Shown here: positions 1 through 10,178 of the stretch, in pieces
Layout of the letters: each line of letters begins with the position of its first letter
How positions within the stretch are numbered: the first letter of the stretch is position 1
Program-made: the position numbers and the translations under genes
The notes under the pieces: model-generated
What the model saw: the letters and a program-made list of their open reading frames with translations, nothing else
Databases searched by the model: none
What the model was told of the DNA's origin: nothing
Source of the DNA: an uncultured Lachnospiraceae bacterium
GTDB lineage: Bacteria > Bacillota > Clostridia > Lachnospirales > Lachnospiraceae
Assembly: GCA_947588995.1 (NCBI GenBank)
Contig: CANPZI010000004.1
Location: 62,001-126,000 of the forward strand
Direction: 5' to 3'
Length of the DNA: 64,000 nt

Positions 1-1581
1 AATATTCCGAATGCGGGCCAGCACCACGCGCTTTTCCACCGGATGAATATAATCCCCCTGTTCCAGCTTCTCCATCAGATGCTCCACGTGCGTCTCCGCG
101 TTGCCGCTCTCCAGATTGTAAAAGATAGCCAGATCCCGCTCCGGGTCGTAAGTCACCAGAATGTCGGAGCTGTTCCGCAGCACCAGCCGGTAGCGCTCTT
201 TCTCCTCGAGCAGATCCCACTCGATTTTTCTCTGGCGGTTGGTCAGGTTAAAGATGGTGTCGTACAGCTCGTCGATCTCCGTGATGGCGCCTTTGGCAAA
301 AGGCTTCAGCTCATTCTCCGGGCTGGTCTGGATGCAGGCGGAGAGACGCCGGATCGGGTTGGTGATATACCGCACGAGCAGATAGGAACAGAAGATCGCC
401 ACCGCGAGCGCGAACAGTGTCGCGGCGATGAAAATCCCCGTGAGCCTGTAGCTGACGCCGAGCAGGGCGTCCCGCGTCTCCATGCCCGCCAGACACCAGC
501 CCTGTTCGTAGAAAGGCGTGTTGGTATTGTAGAGTGTCAGAGGATTTAACGTCAGATAGACCTCATCCTGTCCGCCCGTCCGCTCCAGCCGGTACAGATC
601 CTGCTGTGCCGTCTCTGACAGAACGACCGCGCTCGCGCTGCCTATCGCGTCCCCCGAATACAGGCCGGTGGCACAGACCACCCGATAGGTGTCTCCCGGC
701 TGCCTGGCCAGCAGCAGATAGCCGCCCTCATGGTTGGCATTAACCTCCCTGTAGGGGAGACAGCTCGCCAGGCGGGTCAGGGAGATCTCGATTCCCATGA
801 CGCCGTACACCGTGCCGTCCTCCATCCGCAGCGGAATGGAGTAGGTGATCATCCGATAGGGATCGGTGTCCTCCCTGCCCTCCAGACAGAAAGGCGTACT
901 CCAGTAGCAGCAGTCCTCCACCCTCGCCTCGGGACTCTGGCCGGCGGTCAGATAGGGCTGATAGAAAAAATCATCCGCATGGGATTCGCCGTAAGGTTTC
1001 AGGGACAGGCTTGTTTTCCAGTAGAGGTCAAAGGGGACTCTGTAATCCTTGGTAATCTGAGACGGCCCTACCGTCAGAAGCAGATCGGAATAATCTGCGG
1101 GATTGGTGTCGGGATCGCTGTCCCGGATGTAGAGCGCATTCAGCACGCCGCCGTCTCCCGCCGCGTCCGGCCGGCCCAGAATGATAAACGCGCCAGTGGT
1201 GGAATTTTTGCGCAGCATGTAACTCCACGTCGGAAACAGCTCGATAAAGTAGGCCTCCTGCGCGTCCGCGTCGCGCAGAAAATCGTCGAGAGACATACCG
1301 TCTGCGGCGAGCCGCTCCGCCAGAAGCTGCCCGGCAACGTCATACTCCTCCTCCAATGCCGTCCAGCGCTGCGTCATATCGTTTTCCAGAATGATGCCCC
1401 GCGTCTCCGTGACCTGCTTCAGGCGGTCCAGCGCATAGTTTCGGATCGTGGAAAAGGCGCCGCCCAGAAGCACCGTCCCGAAAGACAGCGCCGCCTGCAT
1501 GATGATCAGGCACAGCAACGGCACCAGAAACAGCCAGAAGATACGTCTCGATTTTTTTGTATGTGTGGGCCCTGCGCTCAA
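1..1581 (-). CDS. Membrane sensor protein, partial at left edge: N-terminal TM, extracellular domain, second TM, HAMP/PAS-like region; output domain outside window
   Basis: Absent from the ORF track because it is open at the edge and starts with TTG. Minus-strand reading: LSAGPTHTKKSRRIFWLFLVPLLCLIIMQAALSFGTVLLGG...LTGIFIAATLFALAVAIFCSYLLVRYITNPIRRLSACIQ...ITEIDELYDTIFNLTNRQRKIEWDLLEEKERYRLVLRNSSDILVTYDPERD. AAGGAGA lies about 8 nt upstream of the TTG. Confidence 0.6.
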   Translation of the reverse strand, partial: MSAGPTHTKKSRRIFWLFLVPLLCLIIMQAALSFGTVLLGGAFSTIRNYALDRLKQVTETRGIILENDMTQRWTALEEEYDVAGQLLAERLAADGMSLDDFLRDADAQEAYFIELFPTWSYMLRKNSTTGAFIILGRPDAAGDGGVLNALYIRDSDPDTNPADYSDLLLTVGPSQITKDYRVPFDLYWKTSLSLKPYGESHADDFFYQPYLTAGQSPEARVEDCCYWSTPFCLEGREDTDPYRMITYSIPLRMEDGTVYGVMGIEISLTRLASCLPYREVNANHEGGYLLLARQPGDTYRVVCATGLYSGDAIGSASAVVLSETAQQDLYRLERTGGQDEVYLTLNPLTLYNTNTPFYEQGWCLAGMETRDALLGVSYRLTGIFIAATLFALAVAIFCSYLLVRYITNPIRRLSACIQTSPENELKPFAKGAITEIDELYDTIFNLTNRQRKIEWDLLEEKERYRLVLRNSSDILVTYDPERDLAIFYNLESGNAETHVEHLMEKLEQGDYIHPVEKRVVLARIRNI

Positions 1582-1611
1582 ATCGTATACTCTCCTTCGG
1601 CTCTCTGTGAT

Positions 1612-3081
1612 TTACTGTGCGACGGCCTCCTGCAGCGCCGTGACAAAAGAAGCGTACCACTCTTCAAACGCCTGATCGCTCGTCAGATCGGCGCAGGCTT
1701 CCTCCAGCGAACTGCCTAACGCCATCCGTCCGAGCACAGTCTCCCGGTCGGCGGCGGCTTTGTCCGCCAGATTGTATTCCAGCACGTTGCGCGCGTCGGC
1801 GCCGTGATCAAACGCCTTGTTGGTGTACAGCGTCGTGGTTCCGGCCGTATCGAAGCAGGAGACGAGCGTATCATAGGTCTTGCCCGGTATCTCCAGATCA
1901 TTGTCCGCAATCGTCTTATCCAGCATCTCGGCGGACAGCGCCGCCTTTTTCACCGGCATATAGCCCGAAGTGCAGCCGAAGAGCAGGTTGTTCTCCTCGC
2001 TGGTGAACCACTTTAAGAACGTGACCGCCGCATACTCCCGCTCCGGCGTGCTCTTGGTGACAACCATCCCGGCGCCCTGCTGCACCGCATAGGCCTCGCC
2101 GCCCTCAAATACGGGCGCGGGCAGGATGAGGTAATCGATCGCTTTCGTGCCGTCCGCCGTCTCGATCTCGTCCGGGAAGTAGTTGGCGGAGGAAGTGGAT
2201 CCCGTGTAGGCGATAATCTCCCCGATTCTGACATCGTCCGAGCGGAATCTTCCGTAGGAGGCAAAGTATCCTTTCACATACGGGACATAGTAGGTATCCC
2301 AGATCCGGCGCATGATATCCTCGTCCGCCTGTATCGTGACCGTCCCGTCCTCCACCTGAAACAGCTCCGTACCCAGCTGCATGGAGCCGATCAGGAACAG
2401 ATTCGCCAGCGCGTCCCTGCCGTAGAAAGCCCGGCCGTCGCCCTCGATATCCGGCGTCTGCGCGTCCGTCCACTCATAGTAGGCCTGAGCGGTCTTCGCG
2501 ACGCCCTCCATCGTGGCCAGATCGTCCAGAGAGGCGCCCGTCGCCTCCGCAAAAGGTTCCCAGTCGGTTCTGCTCATCATGAAGATCTCGCTGGACTTGG
2601 CGGTGGGGAAAATGCGCAGCTCCCCGTGCCCGCCGATGCGGCCCTCCTCCACAAAGGAGTCCACGTAAGTATCCAGCTCCTCCTCGGTCATGTACGTGTC
2701 CAAGTCTACCAGCATCCCCAGCTTGTCGATAGAGTAGGCTGTGTCCGCATAGGAGGAAAAAATATCCGGCGGCTCGCTGCTGCCGACTTCCTTATTAAAC
2801 GCGGCCAGCACGCTGCTCTCCAGATCGCTCACGTTGCCCTGGCTGTTGGCAGTCACATAGATGCCGAGTTCCTTGCCCTCGGTGCGGTTGAACTCCTCCA
2901 CAAGCTGGTCAAAAGCCGCCTGCTGGGAGCCGTTGTAATAATGCCATATGGAAATCTGTGTGGGATTGTCGGGATCGAGGCGGACGCCCGCAGCGCCGCC
3001 TTTCCCGCAGCCGCCAAGAAGCAGAACGGCGGCGGAGATACAGATCAGTTTCGTCGATTTCAGTAAACAGGATTTTGGCAT
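1612..3081 (-). CDS. Extracellular solute-binding lipoprotein (ABC transporter type)
   Basis: MPKSCLLKSTKLICISAAVLLLGGCGKGG signal with lipobox, then ISIWHYYNGSQQAAFDQLVEEFNRTEGKELGIYV. The ORF track extends further upstream; the lipoprotein start is preferred. Confidence 0.85.
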   Translation of the reverse strand: MPKSCLLKSTKLICISAAVLLLGGCGKGGAAGVRLDPDNPTQISIWHYYNGSQQAAFDQLVEEFNRTEGKELGIYVTANSQGNVSDLESSVLAAFNKEVGSSEPPDIFSSYADTAYSIDKLGMLVDLDTYMTEEELDTYVDSFVEEGRIGGHGELRIFPTAKSSEIFMMSRTDWEPFAEATGASLDDLATMEGVAKTAQAYYEWTDAQTPDIEGDGRAFYGRDALANLFLIGSMQLGTELFQVEDGTVTIQADEDIMRRIWDTYYVPYVKGYFASYGRFRSDDVRIGEIIAYTGSTSSANYFPDEIETADGTKAIDYLILPAPVFEGGEAYAVQQGAGMVVTKSTPEREYAAVTFLKWFTSEENNLLFGCTSGYMPVKKAALSAEMLDKTIADNDLEIPGKTYDTLVSCFDTAGTTTLYTNKAFDHGADARNVLEYNLADKAAADRETVLGRMALGSSLEEACADLTSDQAFEEWYASFVTALQEAVAQ

Positions 3082-3215
3082 GTCAGTCTCAGGTCCTTTC
3101 ATGTGATCCGCGCTCTCCCGCACGGACATCAAAGCGCTTTTATTATACCAATAAGCACCCTGTTTGACAAGAGATTCCCGCCCGTCTGACACACTTCGGA
3201 CCCATATGCTGACCG

Positions 3216-4400
3216 CTATGCCGTCTTCAGGCCGTCCAGGGCTCCTCGCAGCCTCTCCAGAGCCTCCCGCAGCACCGCGCGGGGACAGGCGATGTTGACG
3301 CGCTCGAATCCCTCTCCCGCCGCGCCGAAGATGGCGCCGCTGTCCAGCCACAGCTTCGCCTCGTGCACGATCAGATGCTCCAGCCTCTCCTCCGTCAGGC
3401 CGAGGGCGCGAAAGTCCAGCCAGAGCAGATAGGTTCCCTCTGGCTCGATCAGCCTGATCTCAGGCAGATACTCTGCCAGATATGCCCTGACATAGTCGAG
3501 ATTCGCTTTCAGATAGACTTTCAGCTCCTCCAGCCATTCCCGTCCCGTCTCGTACGCCGCCTGGCAGGCGTGCAGGCCGATCATATTGGCCTGGCTGTAG
3601 CCGACCGCCGACATCTGCCGCAGAAAAGCCCTGCGGATCTGCGCGTCCGGGATAAAAATATTGGAAACCTGCAGGCCCGCCAGATTGAAAGTCTTGCTCG
3701 GCGCGGTGCAGACGATGCAATTGTCCTGAAAAGCCGCGTCCACCGTCGGGAACACATAGTGCTTCCTGCCTTCATAGACAAAATCGCTGTGTATCTCGTC
3801 GCTGACGACCCGGACGCCGCAGCGCAGGCAGATCTCGCCCATTCTGCGCAGTTCCTCCGGCGCCCACACCCGTCCCACGGGATTGTGCGGACTGCACAGC
3901 ACGAACAGTTTCACCTGTTCCTGCGCGATCTTTCGCTCAAAATCCGCAAAGTCGATCTCGTAATGCCCGTCCCGCAGCACCAGCGCGTTGTTCACCAGCT
4001 TCCTGCCGCTGTCCCTGATGACTTCGCTAAACGGATAGTAGACAGGCTGCTGTATCAGCACGCCGTCACCCGGTTCGGTCAGCGCCTGTATCGCGACGCC
4101 GATGGCAAAGACAATCCCCGGCGTTTTCACCAGCCACTTCCGCTCCACGTTCCAGCCAAAATACTCCCGATACCACGAAGCGACCGCCTGAAAATAGGCG
4201 TCCTTGCTCTCCGTGTAGCCGTAGATGCCGGACGCCGCATCCGCCACGGCGCGCTCGATGATCCCCGGCGCGGTCTTAAAATCCATGTCCGCCACCCACA
4301 GCGGCAGCACATCCGCGGGCTTTCCTCTCTCCGCGGCGAAGTCATATTTCAGGCTGTCCGTATTTCTCCTGTCTATGATCTCGTCAAAGTTATATTTCAT
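3216..4400 (-). CDS. patB: MalY/PatB-type PLP aminotransferase / cystathionine beta-lyase
   Basis: MKYNFDEIIDRRNTDSLKYD...LPLWVADMDFKTAPGI...SPHNPVGRVW...APSKTFNLAGLQ. Confidence 0.88.
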   Translation of the reverse strand: MKYNFDEIIDRRNTDSLKYDFAAERGKPADVLPLWVADMDFKTAPGIIERAVADAASGIYGYTESKDAYFQAVASWYREYFGWNVERKWLVKTPGIVFAIGVAIQALTEPGDGVLIQQPVYYPFSEVIRDSGRKLVNNALVLRDGHYEIDFADFERKIAQEQVKLFVLCSPHNPVGRVWAPEELRRMGEICLRCGVRVVSDEIHSDFVYEGRKHYVFPTVDAAFQDNCIVCTAPSKTFNLAGLQVSNIFIPDAQIRRAFLRQMSAVGYSQANMIGLHACQAAYETGREWLEELKVYLKANLDYVRAYLAEYLPEIRLIEPEGTYLLWLDFRALGLTEERLEHLIVHEAKLWLDSGAIFGAAGEGFERVNIACPRAVLREALERLRGALDGLKTA

Positions 4401-4444
4401 CGTCTCCTCCGTTTTATCACCGAAATATGCCGACCGGCAAAACC

Positions 4445-5590
4445 TTATGCGAGCGCCTGCGCCAGATCCGCGATCAGGTCCTCCACGTTCTCGATTCCTA
4501 CGGACATGCGCAGCGTCGTCTCGTCAATCCCGTTGGCACGCCTCTTCTCATCCGGCACGTCGGCGTGGGTCTGGGTGAAAGGATAGGTCATCAGGCTCTC
4601 CGTGCCGCCCAGACTCTCCGCGAATTTGATCAGCTTCACCCGCTCCAGCACCCTGTGCGCCGTCTCCTGCGAGTCCACATGGAACGTCAGCATCCCGCCG
4701 TACCCTCTGCACTGTCTCTGTGTCACCGCGTAGCCCGGGTGATCCCGCAGGCCGCTGTAGAAAACTTCTTTCACCCGCGGCTGCTCCCGAAGCCACTCTG
4801 CGATCGCCAGCGCGTTCTCCTGATGCTTCTCCATGCGCACGGCCAGCGTCTTGATGCCCCGCAGGATCAGCCATGCGTCAAACGGCGCCAGGCACGCGCC
4901 CGTGGTCTTCACCATCTGCCTCATCCGCTCGGCAATCTCTTCGCTGCCGGCCACGAGGAAGCCGCCCAGCGTATCGTTGTGTCCCTCCAGATATTTGGTG
5001 GCGCTGTGAATCACCACATCCGCGCCCAGATCGAGGGGATTCTGAAAATAGGGCGTCAGGAACGTGTTGTCCACCGCCAGCAGACAGTGATGCCTCTTCG
5101 CAATCTCGCTGACCGCGCGGATGTCCGTCACCTGCATCATCGGATTGGTCGGCGTCTCTATGTAGAGCAGCTTCGTATCCGCCTCTATCGCCGCCTCCAC
5201 CGCCGCCAGGTCCGAAGTGTCCACGTGCGTGAAACGCATCCCGTTCTTCTCGTTGATATTGCGGAACTGCCGGATCACGCCGCCGTACAGATCGTCCGTC
5301 GCCACCACATGGTCGCCGGGAGCGAACAGCTCCATGAACGCGCTGACCGCCGCCATCCCTGTCGCAAAAGAGATCGTATCCACACCGTGCTCCAGATCGG
5401 TCACGATCCGCTCCACCTCTCTCCTGGTGGGATTCTGCACCCTGTTGTAGTCATATCCCGTGCTTCGTCCGACACCCGGATGCGCATATGCCGCCGTCTG
5501 GTAGATCGGGAAACTGATTGCCCCCGTCGTCTCTATCGCCTCTCTGCTGCCCCGTCCGTGAATACACACGGTATCTGTCCTGTAATCCAT
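4445..5590 (-). CDS. Cys/Met metabolism PLP enzyme (cystathionine gamma-synthase/beta-lyase family)
   Basis: YDYNRVQNPTRREVERIVTDLEHG...VVIHSATKYLEGHNDTLGG...GGTESLMTYPFTQTHADVP. Confidence 0.9.
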   Translation of the reverse strand: MDYRTDTVCIHGRGSREAIETTGAISFPIYQTAAYAHPGVGRSTGYDYNRVQNPTRREVERIVTDLEHGVDTISFATGMAAVSAFMELFAPGDHVVATDDLYGGVIRQFRNINEKNGMRFTHVDTSDLAAVEAAIEADTKLLYIETPTNPMMQVTDIRAVSEIAKRHHCLLAVDNTFLTPYFQNPLDLGADVVIHSATKYLEGHNDTLGGFLVAGSEEIAERMRQMVKTTGACLAPFDAWLILRGIKTLAVRMEKHQENALAIAEWLREQPRVKEVFYSGLRDHPGYAVTQRQCRGYGGMLTFHVDSQETAHRVLERVKLIKFAESLGGTESLMTYPFTQTHADVPDEKRRANGIDETTLRMSVGIENVEDLIADLAQALA

Positions 5591-5707
5591 CTTCTTAACC
5601 TCGCTGTCTCCTCTTTAATCCTATTTATCATATAGGAATTATATATATCATATCACAGCACACACAATTGTCAATTCCTTTTTGCAAAAACTTCCCGTAT
5701 TTCCGGC

Positions 5708-5735
5708 TTGACTTTTTTTGTCAAAGGTATATAAT
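5708..5735 (+). promoter_or_regulatory. Sigma-A-like promoter for the Mrp operon
   Basis: TTGACT - 16 bp - TATAAT, about 64 bp upstream of the first start codon. Confidence 0.55.
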
Positions 5736-5798
5736 GGCAACGGTCAACAGGTTTCTGCATTTTTAATAGGTAGGAACTTTTCGGAAGGAGAACCATAC

Positions 5799-6263
5799 AT
5801 GTTTGTGATTTTTTTTCTGATCTGGATCATTTTCAACGGACAGTTTACCCCGGAAATCGCGGCATTCGGCCTTGTGATTGCAGGGGCAATGTACTGGTTT
5901 ATCTGCAAATTCATGGACTACAGCCCCCGCAGCGATCTTGTCATGTGCAAAAGATTTTTTCTGCTTCTTCACTATATATGGGTGCTTCTGAAAGAAATCA
6001 TCAAGGCAAACGCAGCCGTTTTCCGAATAATCTACTCCGCCAGATACGAGCCCGAACCGGCGGTCGTACACTTCACGACCACGCTCCGCTCAGAGTTCAC
6101 GAGAGTTCTTCTCGCCAACTCCATCACCCTGACGCCGGGCACGATCACCGTGAGCCTGAAAGACGACGAGTACGTGGTGCACTGTCTGGACAAGGAACTG
6201 GCGCGGGGCATCGACTCCTCCGTGTTCGTCCGGCTGCTGGAACGAATTGAGAATGTAAAGTAA
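5799..6263 (+). CDS. mrpE: Na+/H+ antiporter subunit E (Mrp/Mnh)
   Basis: MFVIFFLIWIIFNGQFTPEIAAFGLVIAGAMYWF...LLANSITLTPGTITVSL; GGAAGGAG upstream of ATG. Confidence 0.85.
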   Translation: MFVIFFLIWIIFNGQFTPEIAAFGLVIAGAMYWFICKFMDYSPRSDLVMCKRFFLLLHYIWVLLKEIIKANAAVFRIIYSARYEPEPAVVHFTTTLRSEFTRVLLANSITLTPGTITVSLKDDEYVVHCLDKELARGIDSSVFVRLLERIENVK

Positions 6264-6322
6264 CGGCCGCCGTAAATCCCGGCGGCAAATCGATACTCTA
6301 TCAGAACAAAGGACGGATTGCC

Positions 6323-6664
6323 ATGCTGTATCACTACATCTACCTCACCACACTGATTATCCTGGCGCTCATGCTCTTCGCCTGCCTGATCCGCGCCGTC
6401 AGAGGCCCCCGCGTGGCGGACCGCATCGTGGCGGTGAATATGATGGGCACGATGGTCATGGTCATGATCGCCGTGCTCGCCCTGATGCTGAACGAGGGCT
6501 ATCTGGTTGACGTCTGCCTGATCTATGCGATGATCAGCTTCTTAGCGGTCGTCATCATCTCCAAAGTGTACATCGGCGTCTACGAGGAGCGGCTGCACAG
6601 AACGCAGTCCGCGGATGATACGGCCGCGGATACGGAAGGAGGCATGTCCGATGGGAGCATTTGA
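6323..6664 (+). CDS. mrpF: Monovalent cation/H+ antiporter subunit F
   Basis: RAVRGPRVADRIVAVNMMGTMVMVMIAVLALMLNEGYLVDVCLIYAMISFLAVVI. Confidence 0.85.
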   Translation: MLYHYIYLTTLIILALMLFACLIRAVRGPRVADRIVAVNMMGTMVMVMIAVLALMLNEGYLVDVCLIYAMISFLAVVIISKVYIGVYEERLHRTQSADDTAADTEGGMSDGSI

Positions 6665-7064
6665 GTGGATCAGACTGATTGCGGGAAGCATCTGCCTGGC
6701 GTGCGGCCTTTTTATCTTCTTCACGGAGATCTTCGGCATCTTTCACTTCCGCTATGTACTGAACAGAATGCACGCGGCAGCGATGGGGGACACGCTGGGT
6801 ATCGGCTCGTGTCTGCTGGGCCTGATCATCTTTTCGGGCGTAAACTTTACTTCCCTCAAACTGCTGTTAATCATCATCTTCCTCTGGTTCGCCTCCCCGG
6901 TTTCCTCCCACGTCCTGTCGAGACTGGAGGCCTCAACCAACGAAAATCTGGAAGAACACTGCACGGTTTATCCCGACCTGCAAACGCTGGAGGCGGAACT
7001 GGCAGGGAGGGAGGCCCGTGCAAAGGAGCCAGACGGCTTCGAGGAGAAAGGCGGTGCGCTATGA
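6651..7064 (+). CDS. mrpG: Monovalent cation/H+ antiporter subunit G
   Basis: MGAFEWIRLIAGSICLACGLFIFFTEIFGIFHFRYVLNRMHAAAMGDTLG; start re-assigned to the ATG following GGAAGGAGG. Confidence 0.85.
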   Translation: MGAFEWIRLIAGSICLACGLFIFFTEIFGIFHFRYVLNRMHAAAMGDTLGIGSCLLGLIIFSGVNFTSLKLLLIIIFLWFASPVSSHVLSRLEASTNENLEEHCTVYPDLQTLEAELAGREARAKEPDGFEEKGGAL

Positions 7065-7339
7065 CTCTGTTCCAATGCCTGCTGATGGGATTTCTGATCG
7101 TGTGCGCGATCTGTGTCAGCTTTTCCAAAAATCTCTTAAACTCCATCCTGATCTACATGTCCTACAGTCTGGTGATGGCGATTCTGTGGATGTGCCTGGA
7201 ATCCCCCGATCTGGCGATCACGGAAGCTGCCGTGGGCGCGGGCGTGACGAGCATACTCTTCTTCGCCACACTGAAAAAGATTCAGGCGATCAGCATAGAG
7301 AAAGAACCGCCGAAGAAGGAGGCTGAGGAGCATGAGTAG
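7061..7339 (+). CDS. MbhD/DUF4040-like subunit (equivalent to part of the MrpA C-terminus)
   Basis: MTLFQCLLMGFLIVCAICVSFSKNLLNSILIYMSYSLVMAILWMCLESPDLAITEAAVGAGVTSILFF. Confidence 0.75.
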   Translation: MTLFQCLLMGFLIVCAICVSFSKNLLNSILIYMSYSLVMAILWMCLESPDLAITEAAVGAGVTSILFFATLKKIQAISIEKEPPKKEAEEHE

Positions 7340-8294
7340 ACGCAAATCCAGAGACGAATATGAGAAGACTTTCGCTTTCCGCTTTTTTCGCTGGCTGTCC
7401 GGCCGCAAAGACCCTTATGTGGGCGAAGTGGAGATGCAGCCGCAGCAGGAGCGGGTGATCCCCGAGGAGACGATCATCGAGCGTATGCGCGAATCGGAGA
7501 TGATCCGCGACAAGATCTACGACGAAGAGCTAAACAGAGCCGCCCGTATCTTCCACCGGATCTACGTGGGCGTGGCGATCTTCTTCTGTGTCGCCCTGGT
7601 GGGCATCCTGCTTCTGGCCGTATCCTGTCTGCCGCCAAACGGCCACGCGGACAACCCTGTCAACAACGTAGTCTCCGAGAGATACATCGAGTCGGGACTG
7701 CAGGAGACGGGCGCGCTCAATATCGTGTCGGGCATGATCCTGACCTACAGGGCTTTCGATACTTTCGGCGAGACGAACGTGCTGTTCATCGCCACCTGCT
7801 GTGTCATGATCCTGCTGATGCTGGACGACGCGATCCTGAAAAAAGAAGCCGCGTCGAACGACCGGCGCTATGAGCCGAAAAACGATGCGATCCTGCAGGG
7901 CGTCGCTTTCGTCCTCTGCCCGATCATCTTCATCTTCGGCATCTACATTATCCTGAACGGGCATCTGTCGCCGGGCGGCGGCTTCTCCGGCGGGGCGGTC
8001 ATGGGATCCGGCCTGATCCTGTATGTGGCCGCGTTTGGCTTCAGGAAGACGCAGCGCTTCTTCGACGAGCATATATACAAGATCGCCAAGATCACCGCAC
8101 TGTGCATGTACGGCCTGATCGGCACCTACTTCTACATGACCGGAGCCAACGGCATAGAGAACCACATCCCGCTCGGCATTCCGGGACATATTCTGAGCAG
8201 CGGCATCATCCTGCCGATCAATGTCTGCGTCGGCCTGGAGGTCGCCTGCACCATGTACGCTTTCTACGCGCTGTTCAGAAGAGGAGGACTATAG
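7332..8294 (+). CDS. MbhE/MnhB-like antiporter subunit
   Basis: ILTYRAFDTFGETNVLFIATCCVMILL...ILNGHLSPGGGFSGGAVMGSGLILYV. Confidence 0.82.
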   Translation: MSRRKSRDEYEKTFAFRFFRWLSGRKDPYVGEVEMQPQQERVIPEETIIERMRESEMIRDKIYDEELNRAARIFHRIYVGVAIFFCVALVGILLLAVSCLPPNGHADNPVNNVVSERYIESGLQETGALNIVSGMILTYRAFDTFGETNVLFIATCCVMILLMLDDAILKKEAASNDRRYEPKNDAILQGVAFVLCPIIFIFGIYIILNGHLSPGGGFSGGAVMGSGLILYVAAFGFRKTQRFFDEHIYKIAKITALCMYGLIGTYFYMTGANGIENHIPLGIPGHILSSGIILPINVCVGLEVACTMYAFYALFRRGGL

Positions 8295-8295
8295 G

Positions 8296-8670
8296 ATGGG
8301 AACAAATCTTTTCATCAATTACGGTGAAGCGGTCGCTATGATCCTCTTCGGCATCGGGTTCGGCAACCTGCTCCTGCAGCCCAATCTGATCAAGAAGATC
8401 ATCGGCCTGAACATCATGGATACCGCCATCTACCTTTTTCTGGCGGAAAAAGGCTATATCCGGGGGCGCGTGGCTCCCATCATAGCGGACGGCGTGCAGA
8501 GTATGGAGGCCTATATCAACCCGATCCCCAGCGGCCTCGTGCTGACGGGCATCGTCGTCTCCGTCTCCGTCTCCGCGCTGATGCTGGCCCTCACGATCCG
8601 TCTCTACAGACGCTACCACACGCTGGACCTGGACGAGATCTCCAAGCGCCTGCGGAAGGAGGGCCTGTGA
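8296..8670 (+). CDS. mrpC: MnhC/NuoK-like antiporter subunit
   Basis: MGTNLFINYGEAVAMILFGIGFGNLLLQPNLIKKIIGLNIMDTAIYLFL...LVLTGIVVSVSVSALMLALTIRLYRRY. Confidence 0.83.
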   Translation: MGTNLFINYGEAVAMILFGIGFGNLLLQPNLIKKIIGLNIMDTAIYLFLAEKGYIRGRVAPIIADGVQSMEAYINPIPSGLVLTGIVVSVSVSALMLALTIRLYRRYHTLDLDEISKRLRKEGL

Positions 8671-10163
8671 TGGATTTTATACGGAACTTTCCCTGCATCT
8701 CTATCATCCTGTGCCTGTTCGCCGGCATCATCAGTTCGGGGCTGCGCGGCAAGGCGGCCATGTTTGTCAACACGGCGCTTCTCGTGGTCAATACGGTGCT
8801 GAGCGCCTGCACGCTGATCTACACCCTCGCGACCGGCGAATCTTTCGTCTACGTGATGGGACGCTTTCCGGCGCCCTGGGGCAACGAGATCCGCGCCGGC
8901 GTGTTGGAGTCGCTGATGGCGCTCTTCTTCTGCATCATCATGCTCTTCTCTCTCTGCGGCGGCAGACATAAGCTCATACAGGGCGTGGAGGAGGGCAAGC
9001 TGTATCTCTACTATGTGCTGATGGACCTGCTGCTCAGTTCCCTGTTAGCCCTCGTCTACACCAACGATATGTTCACCGCCTATGTGTTTGTGGAGATCAA
9101 CACCATATCCGCCTGCGGCCTGATCATGATACGCCAGAACGGGCGCACCATCGAAGCCGCCGTCCGCTACATGATCATGAGCCTGCTCGGCTCCGGCCTG
9201 CTGCTGCTCGGCCTGTGTATGCTCTACGACCTGACGGGCCATCTCCTGATGAGCAACATCAAGGAATCCGTGGCGCAGATCGTGGCCGAGGGCGAGTACA
9301 CGATCCCTCTCATCATATCGATCGTGCTCATGTCCGTGGGGCTGTGCATCAAGAGCGCCCTCTTCCCTTTCCACGCATGGCTGCCGGACGCCTACGGCTA
9401 CTCCACGGTATCTTCCGCCGCCGTGCTCTCCAGCCTGGTGTCGAAAGGATATATTTTCCTGCTCATCAAGATTATCTACCGTGTGATCGGCTTTGAGATA
9501 TACCGCGACTCGCGCATCATCGACATCCTGTTCCTGTTTGGCCTGATGGGCATGATCTTCGGCTCCTTAAGCGCCATCCGCGAGAACGATATCCGCAGGA
9601 TGATCGCTTTCTCCTCCGTGGCGCAGATCGGCTATATCTACATGGGCTTCGGCATGGGCACGGAGGCTGGCATGACTGCCAGCGTCTTCCACATCCTGTC
9701 GCACGCGGCGACCAAGTCCCTGCTGTTCATCGCCGCGGTGGGCCTGACCGACGTCTCCGGCAGGAACCGTCAGTTTATCGAGCTGACCGGCTCCGGCTAC
9801 CGCAACAGATGGGCCGGCGTCGCTTTCACGGTGGGTTCTCTCTCCATGGTGGGCGTGCCGCTGTTCTCCGGCTTTATCAGCAAGCTGCTGTTCGCGCAGG
9901 CGGCCGTGCAGAACCACGCGAAAATGCTGCCCGCACTGATCGTCCTGGGCATCAGTACGATCCTGAACGCGATCTACTTTATGAAGACGGTAATCCGCAT
10001 CTATACGCCGGTGGAAGATACGCCCTATCCCAGCGCCGCCTACAGAGATATGCCTCTGTACGCCGTCGTCCTGCTGGCGTTCATCCTGTTAAACATAACG
10101 CTCGGCATCAGCTCGCAGCCCATTGTCGATATGATCCGGCAGGGGCTTGCCATGTTTGCGTAG
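8670..10163 (+). CDS. mrpD: Proton-conducting antiporter subunit (NuoM/N, MrpD family), copy 1
   Basis: ALFPFHAWLPDAYGYSTVSSAAVLSSLVSKGY; start overlaps the preceding stop (TGATG). Confidence 0.85.
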   Translation: MDFIRNFPCISIILCLFAGIISSGLRGKAAMFVNTALLVVNTVLSACTLIYTLATGESFVYVMGRFPAPWGNEIRAGVLESLMALFFCIIMLFSLCGGRHKLIQGVEEGKLYLYYVLMDLLLSSLLALVYTNDMFTAYVFVEINTISACGLIMIRQNGRTIEAAVRYMIMSLLGSGLLLLGLCMLYDLTGHLLMSNIKESVAQIVAEGEYTIPLIISIVLMSVGLCIKSALFPFHAWLPDAYGYSTVSSAAVLSSLVSKGYIFLLIKIIYRVIGFEIYRDSRIIDILFLFGLMGMIFGSLSAIRENDIRRMIAFSSVAQIGYIYMGFGMGTEAGMTASVFHILSHAATKSLLFIAAVGLTDVSGRNRQFIELTGSGYRNRWAGVAFTVGSLSMVGVPLFSGFISKLLFAQAAVQNHAKMLPALIVLGISTILNAIYFMKTVIRIYTPVEDTPYPSAAYRDMPLYAVVLLAFILLNITLGISSQPIVDMIRQGLAMFA

Positions 10164-10178
10164 GGAGGTAATAGTGGA

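Noticed and set aside
3363-5635. Long plus-strand ORFs (3363-4586, 4427-5635) opposite patB and the trans-sulfuration gene
   Set aside because: Antisense shadows in GC-rich coding DNA; composition rich in Arg/His/Gln, no family resemblance, fully overlapped by well-supported genes.
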